From SFEL01 sp045603585 (GTDB lineage Bacteria > Bacillota > Clostridia > Christensenellales > CAG-138): DNA of 64,000 nt. Location of the stretch: the NCBI GenBank assembly GCA_045603585.1, contig JAZUMK010000063.1:33711-97710 (forward strand), given 5' to 3'. This document shows, piece after piece, positions 8,707 through 17,667 of the stretch. A model generated the notes under the pieces. It was not told where the DNA came from and did not search any database. It worked only from the letters and a program-made list of their open reading frames with translations. The position numbers and the translations under genes were made by a program. Position 1 is the first letter of the stretch; the number at the start of each line of letters is the position of its first letter.

Positions 8707-10872
8707 TTGAAACGCATTCTCTGCATATTCCTCGCCGCAATTATGACAGCCTCATGTTTTTCCGGCTGCGTCTCCTTCTCTTCAAGCGGAAGGCAGACCT
8801 GTCTGGATTTTTTGAGCTGCATTTCGGATAAAGACTACATCGGCGCCTACGCCCTCCTTGACGACAGCATAAAGCTGGATTCGGATGATGAAAACCTTGA
8901 GCACAGGGGCAAAATAAGCGAAAAGCAGTTCGTTGCCAAGTATTCAAACATATTCGCCGCCCTTGAAATAGACTCTGTGCTATACGAAAATATCGACATC
9001 GATCAGGGCGAGGTTTTCACCATAGCCAACTTTACCGGCACATACTCCTCCCCCCTTGCGGGAGATATCACCGGCGAATACCGCATGGTCGCCCTTAAGG
9101 TAAACGGCAAATGGTGCATAGAATGGGCGCCAAACCTTATCTTCCCCGAAATGGAATGGGGAGACACCGTCCGGGTTGCCACGCTGCCCGCCCAGCGGGG
9201 CGAGATAATCGCCGACGGCCATGTGCTGGCCACCAAAGAGGGCAGGATATCCGTATACGCCATGCCGGACAGGATCCCGGCCGAAGAGCTGGAAAACTTC
9301 TATATCAAGGTATCCGCGCTCCTTGGCCTCAACCGCTCGGATATTGAAAAATCCATGGCCAAGGCATATGACGGCGTGGCGATACTCAAGCAGTATTATC
9401 AGGATAACTTCCCCGCCTACCTTGAAACCCAGCTTCTTGAGGTAACAGGCATAGGCGTGGATTACGGCAATTACGGCTCCGTCCGCTCCTATCCCGAGAA
9501 GGACATGCTGTCCCATACCATAGGCTATGTGGGCATTGTAAATGCACCGGATGCGGAAACCCTTGACCAGACCCTTGCCCAGCTCAACGAGGGGCGCACA
9601 GAGGAAGACGGTCTGTACAATTCCGACTCCCGCGTGGGCCGCAACGGTCTGGAAGCCCAATACGAGCGGGAGCTTCGCGGCAAAGACGGCTACCGCATAT
9701 ACATCTGCACCTCCGAGGGCACAAACCGCCGCACCCTCTATACCAAGGAGCAGCAGGACGGCATGGATCTGCAGCTTACCATAAACTACGAGCTGCAGAA
9801 GCGCCTTGATTTCGTATTGGACAGCGTGCTTTACGGCGAAACCACCGCAGGCGCGGTAGTTGTAATGAACCCCGTCACCGGCGCAATAGACGCCATGACA
9901 TCCTGGCCCGGCTATGACCTTAATTCCTTCGCCCGGGGCATAAGCTCCGCCGATTACAACCTGCTCCTTTCCATGGCAAATACCCCCCTTTACAATCGCC
10001 TTACTCAGGGTCTTTACCCTCCCGGCTCGGTTTTAAAAGCCTTCACCGCCGTGGCAGCCCTTCAGACCGGCACCCTTACGCCGGATTATATTTTTGAAGG
10101 TGAGATCGAGGAGGATTATTGGCTCCCCACCGAATTCGGCACATGGCTTGGCAGCAGGATAAAGCGTACCGAAGTAAAATACGGCCGAATGTCCCCATTG
10201 AATATGCGCAGCGCCATAGTCCATTCGGATAATATCTACTTTGCAAACGCATCGCTGCTGCTGGGCTGGGATAATTACATCAACTATATGACCAGCATAG
10301 GCTTTGGGGATAAAATGCCCTTTGACCTGAATGTTGCCACCTCCCAGCTTTACAATGAGGACACAGAGCTGAGCCTCATGCTGCTTGCGGAAAGCGGCTA
10401 CGGTCAGGGCGAGCTGCTTACCACCCCTCTGCAGATGGCGGTAATGTTTTCCGCCTTTGCAAACGGCGGCAATATCATGCAGCCCTACATCGTGGAAAGC
10501 TTCTGCGAAACCAAGGGCATAACCTACGATACCGTATCCTCCACCCAGCCCACCCTGTGGAAATCCAATGTAATAGATCAGGCCTCCCTTGATATAGTGG
10601 TGCCCTATCTTCAGGATGTTGTAAACCATGACCTTAACGGTACCGGCCGCTCCCTCAAGGTAAACTCCGTACAGATCGCGGCAAAGACGGGTACTGCGGA
10701 AATCGGCAACGACAAGAGCCGTGAAATTTCCTGGTTTGCAGGCTTCCGCTGCGGCGTAGAGCCTGATGATGCCCGCCTTGTGCTGGTAATGCTGGAGGTA
10801 CCCACGGAAGAGCAGTTCCAGTCCCTCAAGTTTGACGTGGCCCGTGAGCTGCTGAAAATGAGCGCACCATAA
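8707..10872 (+). CDS. Class B penicillin-binding protein with MecA-type N-terminal domain (lipoprotein-like)
   Basis: 721 residues from a TTG start (GGAG 10 nt upstream; this start keeps the signal sequence). It cross-links peptidoglycan as a transpeptidase outside the membrane. The signal peptide ends in a lipobox-like FSGC, then an NTF2-like MecA_N domain follows (about 35-140), with NGKWCIEWAPNLIFPEM leading into a dimerisation segment with RGEI. The transpeptidase domain has PPGSVLK (Ser about 440), SDN (about 506) and KTG (about 660). The architecture matches Bacillus PBP3/PBP2a-type enzymes, in which the N-terminal domain extends the catalytic domain into the wall. Drug susceptibility cannot be inferred. 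It stands alone between its own promoter and terminator. Confidence 0.9.
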   Translation: MKRILCIFLAAIMTASCFSGCVSFSSSGRQTCLDFLSCISDKDYIGAYALLDDSIKLDSDDENLEHRGKISEKQFVAKYSNIFAALEIDSVLYENIDIDQGEVFTIANFTGTYSSPLAGDITGEYRMVALKVNGKWCIEWAPNLIFPEMEWGDTVRVATLPAQRGEIIADGHVLATKEGRISVYAMPDRIPAEELENFYIKVSALLGLNRSDIEKSMAKAYDGVAILKQYYQDNFPAYLETQLLEVTGIGVDYGNYGSVRSYPEKDMLSHTIGYVGIVNAPDAETLDQTLAQLNEGRTEEDGLYNSDSRVGRNGLEAQYERELRGKDGYRIYICTSEGTNRRTLYTKEQQDGMDLQLTINYELQKRLDFVLDSVLYGETTAGAVVVMNPVTGAIDAMTSWPGYDLNSFARGISSADYNLLLSMANTPLYNRLTQGLYPPGSVLKAFTAVAALQTGTLTPDYIFEGEIEEDYWLPTEFGTWLGSRIKRTEVKYGRMSPLNMRSAIVHSDNIYFANASLLLGWDNYINYMTSIGFGDKMPFDLNVATSQLYNEDTELSLMLLAESGYGQGELLTTPLQMAVMFSAFANGGNIMQPYIVESFCETKGITYDTVSSTQPTLWKSNVIDQASLDIVVPYLQDVVNHDLNGTGRSLKVNSVQIAAKTGTAEIGNDKSREISWFAGFRCGVEPDDARLVLVMLEVPTEEQFQSLKFDVARELLKMSAP

Positions 10873-10887
10873 AGAGACAACTATTAT

Positions 10888-10912
10888 AAAAGTCCGCTTA
10901 TGCGGACTTTTT
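10888..10912. terminator. Bidirectional intrinsic terminator
   Basis: AAAGTCCGC/GCGGACTTT stem with a four-base loop and T-runs on both strands, between the convergent penicillin-binding protein gene and the small gene at 10911-11108, whose stop codon it abuts. Confidence 0.85.
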
Positions 10913-11108
10913 ACTTTTCCTCTATTCCATTCCTGATATTCATTATGTACAATTCATCCACGATTTTATTTTGTGCGTTCAATGCTTCCCCGGTCAGATG
11001 CCCTTCCTCTTTCCAAGCTTTCCTTGCTATCTTCTCTAACTTTTCCCGTTCTTCATAGTATTTCCAGTATGTTTCTGTTACATTATCAGCACGTTTTCTC
11101 TTATCCAT
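10911..11108 (-). CDS. Small helical protein, possibly Spo0E-like
   Basis: 65 residues, highly charged, predicted as two helices. GGGAGA 5 nt before the ATG supports real expression. The second half (LTGEALNAQNKIVDELYIM) has the spacing of Spo0E-family phosphatases, in which a conserved SQELD-type helix dephosphorylates Spo0A or its relays. Here that helix reads NAQNKIVDEL, so the key signature is not intact and the assignment is weak. It is divergent from an XRE regulator, with which it shares an intergenic region containing an inverted repeat. Its base composition is more AT-rich than its neighbours. Confidence 0.55.
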   Translation of the reverse strand: MDKRKRADNVTETYWKYYEEREKLEKIARKAWKEEGHLTGEALNAQNKIVDELYIMNIRNGIEEK

Positions 11109-11173
11109 TTGCTTCTCCCGCTAATCATTTGTTTGCTCTCATGTCTGTCACACAAGTATTTTACTACTTAACG

Positions 11174-11193
11174 ATAGTAAAACGTAATACTAT
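11174..11193. promoter_or_regulatory. Inverted repeat, candidate XRE operator
   Basis: ATAGTA and TACTAT separated by 8 bp in the short region between the divergent small gene and the XRE gene; autoregulation is plausible. Confidence 0.4.
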
Positions 11194-11230
11194 TAAATGA
11201 TGGTAGGTATCCTAAGTTTGAGGTGATTAT

Positions 11231-11464
11231 ATGTACTACCCCAGGCTCAGGGATCTTCGCGAAGACAACGATATGCCGCAGAAGCAGGTGGCTGCCCATC
11301 TTGGCATTGACCAACGGGTATACAGCAACTATGAAACCGGCAAGCGGGAGCTGCCCAGCCGCTTTCTTTCTCCCCTTGCAGAACTATACAATACCTCTGC
11401 GGATTACATTCTTGGTCGTACGGATACCCCCACACCTTATCCGCCCCGTAACAAAGCAAAATAA
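11231..11464 (+). CDS. XRE-family helix-turn-helix regulator, short
   Basis: 77 residues, essentially one Cro/C1-type DNA-binding domain: LRDLREDNDMPQKQVAAHLG for helices 1 and 2, then VYSNYETGKRELP, the usual recognition-helix context. There is no effector domain, so it probably acts as a dimeric repressor or antirepressor. GAGGTG is well placed before the ATG. It has its own terminator 13 nt downstream. Such small XRE genes occur both as chromosomal regulators and as remnants of mobile elements; no other mobile gene is adjacent here. Confidence 0.85.
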   Translation: MYYPRLRDLREDNDMPQKQVAAHLGIDQRVYSNYETGKRELPSRFLSPLAELYNTSADYILGRTDTPTPYPPRNKAK

Positions 11465-11476
11465 CTTTTTCAAATT

Positions 11477-11507
11477 AAAAAAGACAAGGTGTTCTGCCTT
11501 GTCTTTT
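11477..11507 (+). terminator. Intrinsic terminator of the XRE gene
   Basis: AAAAGACAAGG/CCTTGTCTTTT stem with a 7-nt loop. Confidence 0.85.
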
Positions 11508-11535
11508 ATGTTTGCTGTTCTATGTGTTCATCCCG

Positions 11536-12069
11536 TCAGGCGGCGGGAGTCTCTGTCTTTTTCATTTCATGAGCGAGCCAGAGGTTTGCAATGCCGCTGA
11601 GGATAAGAACAGCGCCTGTGATTACGGTCATGGCAAGCTTGCCTTTGAAGGGATCAAACATCAGGAATACGCCTATGGCGATAAATACCAATGCGCCGAT
11701 TGCATCCCTCTTCCAGCCTGCCATCATGGCCTTCTTCAGTCCGAGAGCTATCTGCGCCTTTAATACGCCGTCCGCTATAAGGGCAGCGCCTGCGATGGTT
11801 ATTACCGTGGCAGTCACTATCTCATTCCATCTGAGCGCCAATACGCCCAGCAGCAGCACAGTAAGGGCCCTTATTATGCCGTTGCCCAGCTTCAGCCCTT
11901 CCTTTTTGCAGCACATCAGCGCCCTTATTGCGCCGTATATCACAAGGGCGCAGCCCAGCGCTATGGCAACTATCTGAGGCGCTCCGTTTGACCATGCAGC
12001 CATTACTCCGCCCAGCAGTATAAAGAGCGCAGTTGATACAAAAAAAGACTTTTTGAATTCGCTGTTCAT
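11536..12069 (-). CDS. HdeD/DUF308-type small membrane protein
   Basis: 177 residues with about six hydrophobic segments arranged as repeated helix pairs separated by short Gly-rich turns, the pattern of HdeD/DUF308 proteins. The N-terminus MNSEFKKSFF is cytosolic and positively charged, and the C-terminus is short and polar. Family members are linked to acid or general stress in enteric bacteria, but no biochemical role is firmly known and none is claimed here. AGGAGG lies 5 nt before the ATG. It is a single-gene unit, convergent with the XRE gene. Confidence 0.8.
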   Translation of the reverse strand: MNSEFKKSFFVSTALFILLGGVMAAWSNGAPQIVAIALGCALVIYGAIRALMCCKKEGLKLGNGIIRALTVLLLGVLALRWNEIVTATVITIAGAALIADGVLKAQIALGLKKAMMAGWKRDAIGALVFIAIGVFLMFDPFKGKLAMTVITGAVLILSGIANLWLAHEMKKTETPAA

Positions 12070-12269
12070 AGGACCTCCTGTGATTATGAGAGCTGATGAA
12101 GTGAATAAATTTAATCAGAAATAATATATTAATATGATTTTACCAGAAACCCTGCAAATTGTGCAGAGGGTTTTTCAATTTTTAATTATTTGTTTCAAAA
12201 TTTTTATGTACTTCCCATTGCGCTTCTTTTTCCCGTGTAAAATTCAGCTGTTTGGGGATGCTATACATT

Positions 12270-13355
12270 ATGGAAAAAAGACGCATGAAATACATCATAA
12301 CCGGCTGCGGGCTGATAATACTTGCTGTCCTCCTGCTTGCGGGGGGCAGGTTTTACCGTACCATCACCCACGACCCCATGAGCGCATTCCGCACGCCCTC
12401 TCCCGCCAATACCCCCGCCGATATTCCTGCCGATCCTTCGCCCACTCCCATCCCCACCCTTACCCCCGAAGAAAAGCTGAGGGAGCAGGCGGACAGGGAT
12501 TTTATGCAGAATCGGGTAAACATACTGCTCCTTGGCTGGGATCAGAGCCCGGAGCGGGATGACAAAGACAGCGTGCTGTATCGGGATGAAAAAAACAACT
12601 TCCGCAGCGATGTGCTGATGCTGCTTACGGTGAATTTTGAGGATTCCACCGCCCACCTTATCTCCATTCCCCGGGATACCATGGCCAAGATCTACAATAC
12701 CAAGGGGCACTGGAAGATAAACGCCGCCTTTGCAAAAGGGGGCAGCATAGAGGGCGAGGGCTTTGAATACTCCATAAAAACCGTGGAAAATCTCATGGGC
12801 GTACCTATCGATCACTATGTGGGCGTAAACATGGATGGACTCAAGGCCGTTGTGGATGCCATAGGGGGCGTTGAGTTTGAGGTGGATCAGGAGATAGTCC
12901 TCAATGGGCGCACCCTGTCCCCCGGCCTGCAAAGGCTGGACGGCCAGAAGGTGCTGGACTACTGCCGCGCCCGCAAGGGGTACGGCACAGATGTGGACAG
13001 GGCAAACCGCCAGCAGAAGATGCTGTTCGCCGTATTTGATCAGCTGAAGCAGGCAAACGGCTTTACCACCCTGCCAAAGGTGTACCTTTCAGTGAAGGAT
13101 TACATCCATACCAATCTATCCGTGGAGCAGATAGCCGCCCTTGCCGTGTTTGCCATGGAGCTGGAGCCGGATGTGAGCCTTTTCCGCCACACCCTTGAGG
13201 GCCGCTATATCAACGGCACCGTGTACAACGGTGCATCCTTCTACGTGCTGGATACCACCGCCCTCAAATCCCTTATGAAGGCTATCTTCGGTGTGGATAT
13301 AGAGGTGGATTACAAATACGATTACCGCTATGTGAGGGATCATGCGGTGAGGTAA
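12270..13355 (+). CDS. LytR-CpsA-Psr (LCP) family cell-wall polymer ligase
   Basis: About 361 residues, with an N-terminal membrane anchor (about 10-30), a Pro/Thr-rich linker (about 45-70) and an extracellular LCP domain. LCP hallmarks are RSDVLMLLTVN, ISIPRDT, KINAAFAKGG and, near the end of the domain, DYCRARKGYGTDVDRANRQQ, which carries the Arg and Asp residues that bind polyprenyl pyrophosphate. These enzymes attach teichoic-acid-like or capsular polymers to peptidoglycan. The start is uncertain (in-frame ATGs at 12258, 12270 and 12285; no strong ribosome-binding site). A short R2-like hairpin follows 19 nt after the stop. Confidence 0.88.
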   Translation: MEKRRMKYIITGCGLIILAVLLLAGGRFYRTITHDPMSAFRTPSPANTPADIPADPSPTPIPTLTPEEKLREQADRDFMQNRVNILLLGWDQSPERDDKDSVLYRDEKNNFRSDVLMLLTVNFEDSTAHLISIPRDTMAKIYNTKGHWKINAAFAKGGSIEGEGFEYSIKTVENLMGVPIDHYVGVNMDGLKAVVDAIGGVEFEVDQEIVLNGRTLSPGLQRLDGQKVLDYCRARKGYGTDVDRANRQQKMLFAVFDQLKQANGFTTLPKVYLSVKDYIHTNLSVEQIAALAVFAMELEPDVSLFRHTLEGRYINGTVYNGASFYVLDTTALKSLMKAIFGVDIEVDYKYDYRYVRDHAVR

Positions 13356-13374
13356 ATGCTGCTATGCATATCTG

Positions 13375-13400
13375 CTCTTTCTTTTCACAAGAAAAGAAGG
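13375..13400 (+). repeat. Purine/pyrimidine hairpin R2, short copy 5
   Basis: A pyrimidine tract CTCTTTCTTTTC, loop ACAA, then GAAAAGAAGG, in the sense orientation of the upstream LCP gene. The mirror third tract of the full copies is missing. Confidence 0.55.
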
Positions 13401-13462
13401 CCAGTACATCCCCAAAACCGCAAAAACCGCCGCACATGTTGTGCCGGGGTTTGCTGTGATAT

Positions 13463-14857
13463 TTACTTGTTCTTCAGATACTCGTCTATGGCGGCGGCAG
13501 CCTTCTTGCCTGCGCCCATGGCAAGTATTACAGTGGCAGCGCCGGTTACGGCATCGCCGCCGGCAAATACGCCGGGCTTGGAGGTTGCGCCGGTTTCGGG
13601 ATCAGCGGTGATCTCGCCCTTGCGGCCCACTGCAAGGCCGGGGGTGGTGTTCTTGATGAGGGGGTTGGGGCTGTTGCCGATCGCAACTATCACGGTATCC
13701 ACCTCAAGGGTAAACTCGCTGCCCTCCTTGGGCACGGGCCTGCGGCGGCCGGAAGCATCGGGCTCGCCCAGCTCCATTTCTATACATTCCATGGAGGTTA
13801 CGTAGCCGTTGTCGTCGCCGTTTATGCGGGTGGGATTGGTGAGCACCTTGAATATGATGCCCTCCTCCTTGGCGTGGTGAACTTCCTCAAGACGTGCGGG
13901 CATTTCCGCCTCGCCGCGGCGGTATACGATGTATACGTTTTCCGCGCCCAGCCTCTTTGCGCAGCGTGCGGCGTCCATTGCAACGTTGCCGCCGCCGATG
14001 ATGGCAGCGTTTTTGCCAACGCGAACGGGAGTATCCGTCTCGGGGAAGGAATATGCCTTCATCAGGTTTATGCGGGTAAGGAACTCATTGGCGGAGTATA
14101 CGCCACAGAGGTTCTCACCGGGTATCTTCTGGAAATTGGGCAGGCCTGCGCCGGAGCCTACGAATACTGCGTCAAAGCCTTCGTCTTCCATCAGCTCATC
14201 CAGGCTTATGGAGCGGCCAACAACAACGTTGGTCTCCAGCTTTACGCCCATATCCTCAACGCTCTTGATCTCCTGACGAACCAGCGCCTTGGGCAGACGG
14301 AATTCGGGAATACCGTAAACCAGTACGCCGCCGGGGGTATGCAGAGCTTCGAAAATATGCACTTCGTAGCCCTTCTTTGCAAGGTCGCCTGCGCAGGTAA
14401 GGCCTGCGGGACCGGAGCCGATAACCGCAACCTTCTTGCCGTTGGGGGCGGGAACCGCATCCGCAGCAACGCCCTTGCTCATGGCGTAATCGGCGGCAAA
14501 GCGCTCCAGCCTGCCGATGCCCACGGGCTCGCCCTTGATGCCCCTTACGCACTTGCTTTCGCACTGGGTCTCCTGGGGGCAAACACGGCCGCAGATTGCG
14601 GGCAGGTTGTTGGTGGTCTTGATTATGGCGTATGCGCCGTCAAAGTCGTTGTTCTTGATGCGGTCTATAAATTCAGGTATGCGAACGTTTACCGGGCAGC
14701 CGGAAACGCAGGGCATATGCTTGCAGTTAAGGCAGCGCTGTGCCTCGTTTACCGCCATTTCGGCATCATAGCCCATGGAAACTTCCTGAAAGTTCTTGTT
14801 GCGGATATCCGGAGCCTGCTCGCGGGCAGGGGTCTTCTGAAGGCTCATATTTGCCAT
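13463..14857 (-). CDS. nfnB: NfnB, NADP-binding large subunit of NADH-dependent ferredoxin:NADP oxidoreductase (GltD-like)
   Basis: 464 residues. An N-terminal cysteine-rich region with CLNCKHMPCVSGCPV and CGRVCPQETQCESKC binds 4Fe-4S clusters. A first dinucleotide fold follows with VIGSGPAGLTCAGDLAKKG (FAD) and a second with IIGGGNVAMDAARCAKRLG (NADP). Taken alone it resembles the glutamate synthase small subunit. The gene directly upstream, a ferredoxin-NAD reductase-like subunit, makes NfnB much likelier, and no glutamate synthase large subunit lies in the window. NfnAB couples reduced ferredoxin and NADH oxidation to NADP reduction by electron bifurcation. Only 3 nt separate it from nfnA, so the two are co-translated. 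Confidence 0.88.
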   Translation of the reverse strand: MANMSLQKTPAREQAPDIRNKNFQEVSMGYDAEMAVNEAQRCLNCKHMPCVSGCPVNVRIPEFIDRIKNNDFDGAYAIIKTTNNLPAICGRVCPQETQCESKCVRGIKGEPVGIGRLERFAADYAMSKGVAADAVPAPNGKKVAVIGSGPAGLTCAGDLAKKGYEVHIFEALHTPGGVLVYGIPEFRLPKALVRQEIKSVEDMGVKLETNVVVGRSISLDELMEDEGFDAVFVGSGAGLPNFQKIPGENLCGVYSANEFLTRINLMKAYSFPETDTPVRVGKNAAIIGGGNVAMDAARCAKRLGAENVYIVYRRGEAEMPARLEEVHHAKEEGIIFKVLTNPTRINGDDNGYVTSMECIEMELGEPDASGRRRPVPKEGSEFTLEVDTVIVAIGNSPNPLIKNTTPGLAVGRKGEITADPETGATSKPGVFAGGDAVTGAATVILAMGAGKKAAAAIDEYLKNK

Positions 14858-14860
14858 GGC

Positions 14861-15709
14861 TTATCTCTCCTCTCCCATCAGGTTGCAGAAGTGCTTTTCG
14901 TCGGACTGCTTTTCCTCTGCCCTGTACATGCGGCTGCGCATTATCGCCTCGTCAAAGTCCACCAGATGGCCGTCAAAGTCAGGGCCATCCACGCAGGCAA
15001 ACTTGGTTTCGCCGCCAACGGTCAGGCGGCAGCCGCCGCACATGCCGGTACCGTCTATCATGATGGTGTTCATGGAAACGGTGGTCTTTATGCCGTATTC
15101 CTTGGTAATATTGCATACCGCGCGCATCATGGGCATGGGCCCCAGAACAAATACTTCGTCATAGTGAACGCCGGCCTTCAGCTGTTCCTCCAGCGCAGCG
15201 GTAACAAAGCCCTTGTTGCCGTTGGAGCCGTCGTCGGTCATTATGAAGAGGTTCTTTGCCGCTGCTGCAAATTCCTCGGTAAGTATAAAGAGGGAAGTGC
15301 TGCGGAAGCCGATGTATGCATCCACCTCTGCACCGATGGCATTGAGGGCCTTTGCCTGAGGATATGCAATGGCAACGCCAAGGCCGCCGCCGATAACCGC
15401 AACGCGCTTTCCAGCAAGGCCTTCAAATTCGCTTGCCTTGCCCAGAGGGCCTGCAAAGTCAGCCAGACAATCGCCCTCTTCCAGCAGATCTAGACGCTTT
15501 GTGGTGGCGCCGACCTTCTGATAAATAACGGTGGCAGTGCCCTTTTCGCGATCATAATCCGCAATGGTAAGAGGTATGCGTTCGCCCTGCTCGTCCACGC
15601 GCAGTATGATAAACTGGCCGGGCAGCGCCTTCCTTGCTACGTAAGGTGCCTCTACCTCAATGAGAGAAACCGTTTCATGCAAACGGCGCTTTTTAACTAT
15701 ACGGTACAT
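14861..15709 (-). CDS. nfnA: NfnA, small FAD/2Fe-2S subunit of the Nfn transhydrogenase
   Basis: 282 residues. It has a ferredoxin-reductase-type FAD domain (PGQFIILRVDEQGERIPLTI), a dinucleotide fold with VIGGGLGVAIAYPQAKAL, and a C-terminal cysteine cluster in GTGMCGGCRLTVGGETKFAC that binds a 2Fe-2S centre. This is the layout of sulfide/dihydroorotate-dehydrogenase electron-transfer subunits and of NfnA. The ATG at 15707-15709 is preferred over a GTG two codons earlier because AAAGGAG sits 9 nt from the ATG and only 3 nt from the GTG. It forms a two-gene operon with nfnB. Confidence 0.88.
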   Translation of the reverse strand: MYRIVKKRRLHETVSLIEVEAPYVARKALPGQFIILRVDEQGERIPLTIADYDREKGTATVIYQKVGATTKRLDLLEEGDCLADFAGPLGKASEFEGLAGKRVAVIGGGLGVAIAYPQAKALNAIGAEVDAYIGFRSTSLFILTEEFAAAAKNLFIMTDDGSNGNKGFVTAALEEQLKAGVHYDEVFVLGPMPMMRAVCNITKEYGIKTTVSMNTIMIDGTGMCGGCRLTVGGETKFACVDGPDFDGHLVDFDEAIMRSRMYRAEEKQSDEKHFCNLMGEER

Positions 15710-15796
15710 CCACACTTGCTCCTTTGTTTTATTTAAAAATAATAATTGTTATGATCTATATCCTCAATGCTATATTAAGCCGTAGCTATATTGCTG

Positions 15797-16258
15797 TCAA
15801 TGTGATTCGCTGTCATTTTTGTGCATAAAAGCTGTATGCCCTGGGTCTTGGCAATGCCCCTGCGCCTGTATCATCTCTGCGGCCTTTGCGATGTATTCAT
15901 TGAGGGTAAGCTCCTGAGTGCCTGCCATTGCAATATTGCAGCGGCTCACCGGCACCAGTATCTTCTTTGCGCGGCTGGCGGCAACGGAATATGCCATGCG
16001 TGGAGTGACCTCCCCCATGAGGGAATTGGCGGCGATTATGCCTACGGGGCCTGTGATGATATCCGCTTCTGAGGCGTTTACCGCCACAGGGTTGTCCCCT
16101 GTTGCCCCTCTGTCCGCCCCCGCCTTCATCATGGCCTGAGTGGCGGTGCTGTTGGTGCCCACGGCAAGTATTTCCCCATCAAAGCCGATTTTTCGCAGCT
16201 GCTCTATAATTCCGCAGCCGATCCGGCCGCCCTGTCCGTCTATTACCAGTATCCGCAT
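15797..16258 (-). CDS. DUF3842 family protein
   Basis: 153 residues, starting MRILVIDGQGGRIG, a glycine-rich nucleotide-binding-like N-terminus typical of DUF3842. Other family traits are AVGTNSTATQAMMKAGAD, the ITGPVGIIAANSLMGEVTP segment and KKILVPVSRCNIAMAGT. The function is unknown; the fold looks like a small Rossmann protein. The ATG at 16258 has AGGTG 8 nt upstream, and the longer frame is discarded. It lies upstream of nfnAB on the same strand, 87 bp away, and may share its transcript. Confidence 0.85.
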   Translation of the reverse strand: MRILVIDGQGGRIGCGIIEQLRKIGFDGEILAVGTNSTATQAMMKAGADRGATGDNPVAVNASEADIITGPVGIIAANSLMGEVTPRMAYSVAASRAKKILVPVSRCNIAMAGTQELTLNEYIAKAAEMIQAQGHCQDPGHTAFMHKNDSESH

Positions 16259-16409
16259 TGTTATTTCACCTTTGTCGATATGCATTTTTGTGCTTTTTGA
16301 GAGGTTTGCCAATAAAAATAAGCATATATAATGAATTTTACACCACCCCCATGCCTTTTGCAAGGCGCGTGGTATATGCTATAATAGTAAAAAATCACGG
16401 AGGACAGCC

Positions 16410-16973
16410 ATGAAAGATCAAAAGCTTACCGAAAAGACCCTTTCCTCAAAAATGGTTTACTCCGGCCCTGTATTTGACGTGTACTCCGACAGCGTTCAGC
16501 TTTATAACGGCGCAGAGGCCCGCAGGGATTACCTGCTCCACAGGGGCGCCGTGGCAATAGTTCCGCTGGATGATGAGGGCAATGTTATCATGGAGCGTCA
16601 GTTCCGCTATCCCCACAGGCGGGTGCTGTACGAAATTCCCGCAGGCAAGCTGGAGGCCTTCGATACAGATCCTCTGGATGCCGCAAAGCGCGAGCTTCTG
16701 GAGGAAACAGGCGTAACCGCAAAAGAGATCGTCTCCCTTGGCACATACATACCCTCCCCCGCCATTCTTTCCGAAAAGATACATGTTTACCTTGCCCGGG
16801 GACTTTCCTTTGGCGATACCTGCCCCGATGAGGATGAATTTCTTGAGGTGGAGCGCATCCCGCTGGATACGCTTGCCAACATGATACTGGATAACCAAAT
16901 TTCCGACGGGAAGACGGTTTTCGGCCTGCTAAAAACAAAGCTTCTGCTGGAAAGGGAAAAGTTAAATGGATAA
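16410..16973 (+). CDS. Nudix hydrolase, ADP-ribose pyrophosphatase type
   Basis: 187 residues. The Nudix box GX5EX7REUXEEXGU is intact within GKLEAFDTDPLDAAKRELLEETGV, and the preceding VIMERQFRYPHRRVLYEIPAG is characteristic of ADP-ribose pyrophosphatases. It probably hydrolyses ADP-ribose to AMP and ribose 5-phosphate. GGAGG is 6 nt before the ATG. It overlaps the following HAD gene by 8 bp, so the two are co-translated, a pairing consistent with nucleotide or sugar-phosphate clean-up. Confidence 0.9.
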   Translation: MKDQKLTEKTLSSKMVYSGPVFDVYSDSVQLYNGAEARRDYLLHRGAVAIVPLDDEGNVIMERQFRYPHRRVLYEIPAGKLEAFDTDPLDAAKRELLEETGVTAKEIVSLGTYIPSPAILSEKIHVYLARGLSFGDTCPDEDEFLEVERIPLDTLANMILDNQISDGKTVFGLLKTKLLLEREKLNG

Positions 16974-17625
16974 ATCCACCCGCTTTGCAAACATACTCTT
17001 TGATCTGGACGGCACCCTTACCGACCCCGCATTGGGCATAACCTCTGCCGTTCAGTATGCCCTCAGAAAGATGGGCATCGAAGTTGAGGATATCACCACC
17101 CTCAACTGGATGATAGGCCCTCCCCTTATCCCCTCCTTTAAGGAAGGCTACAGCATGGACGATGAAAACGCAAAAAAGGCGCTGGGCTTTTATCGCGAGT
17201 ATTTCTCCGTTACCGGCATATATCAAAACGAGATATACCCCGGCATTGCAGAGCTTCTTCACGACCTGCATGCTGCCGGCCGCCGCATACTCCTCGCCAC
17301 CTCAAAGCCTGAGGAATTCGCAAAAATAATCCTCAAGCATTTCGATATTTACAAGTACTTTGACCTTGTCGGCGGCAATACCTTCGATGAATCCCGCCCC
17401 AAAAAGGAAGACGTTGTGGATTATGTGCTTTCACAGTATCCCGACATCACCCCGGCCAATACCATCATGGTGGGAGACCGCAAGTACGATGTGGAAGGCT
17501 CTGCCCTGTTTGGCCTTGAATGCATAGGCGTGCTGTTTGGCTATGGCAGCCGCGAGGAGCTTGAAACCGCCGGCGCCGCATACATCGCCGCCACCGTAGA
17601 CGAATTGCGAAGCATACTGCTTTAA
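16966..17625 (+). CDS. HAD-family phosphatase (phosphoglycolate phosphatase-like)
   Basis: 219 residues. HAD motif I is FDLDGTLTD near the N-terminus; motif II is in LLATSKP; motif III/IV surrounds the Lys of SRPKKED and MVGDRKYDVEGS. The cap domain sits between motifs I and II (about 20-90), as in phosphoglycolate phosphatase and beta-phosphoglucomutase relatives. The precise substrate cannot be read from the sequence. Its start lies inside the end of the Nudix gene. Confidence 0.88.
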   Translation: MDKSTRFANILFDLDGTLTDPALGITSAVQYALRKMGIEVEDITTLNWMIGPPLIPSFKEGYSMDDENAKKALGFYREYFSVTGIYQNEIYPGIAELLHDLHAAGRRILLATSKPEEFAKIILKHFDIYKYFDLVGGNTFDESRPKKEDVVDYVLSQYPDITPANTIMVGDRKYDVEGSALFGLECIGVLFGYGSREELETAGAAYIAATVDELRSILL

Positions 17626-17667
17626 TTAAAGATTTCCGCCATTTGCCACTTTTTCAGGAGGTTAAAT

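Noticed and set aside
13463..14857. Glutamate synthase small subunit (gltD)
   Set aside because: No large subunit nearby, and the adjacent nfnA-type gene makes NfnB the better call.
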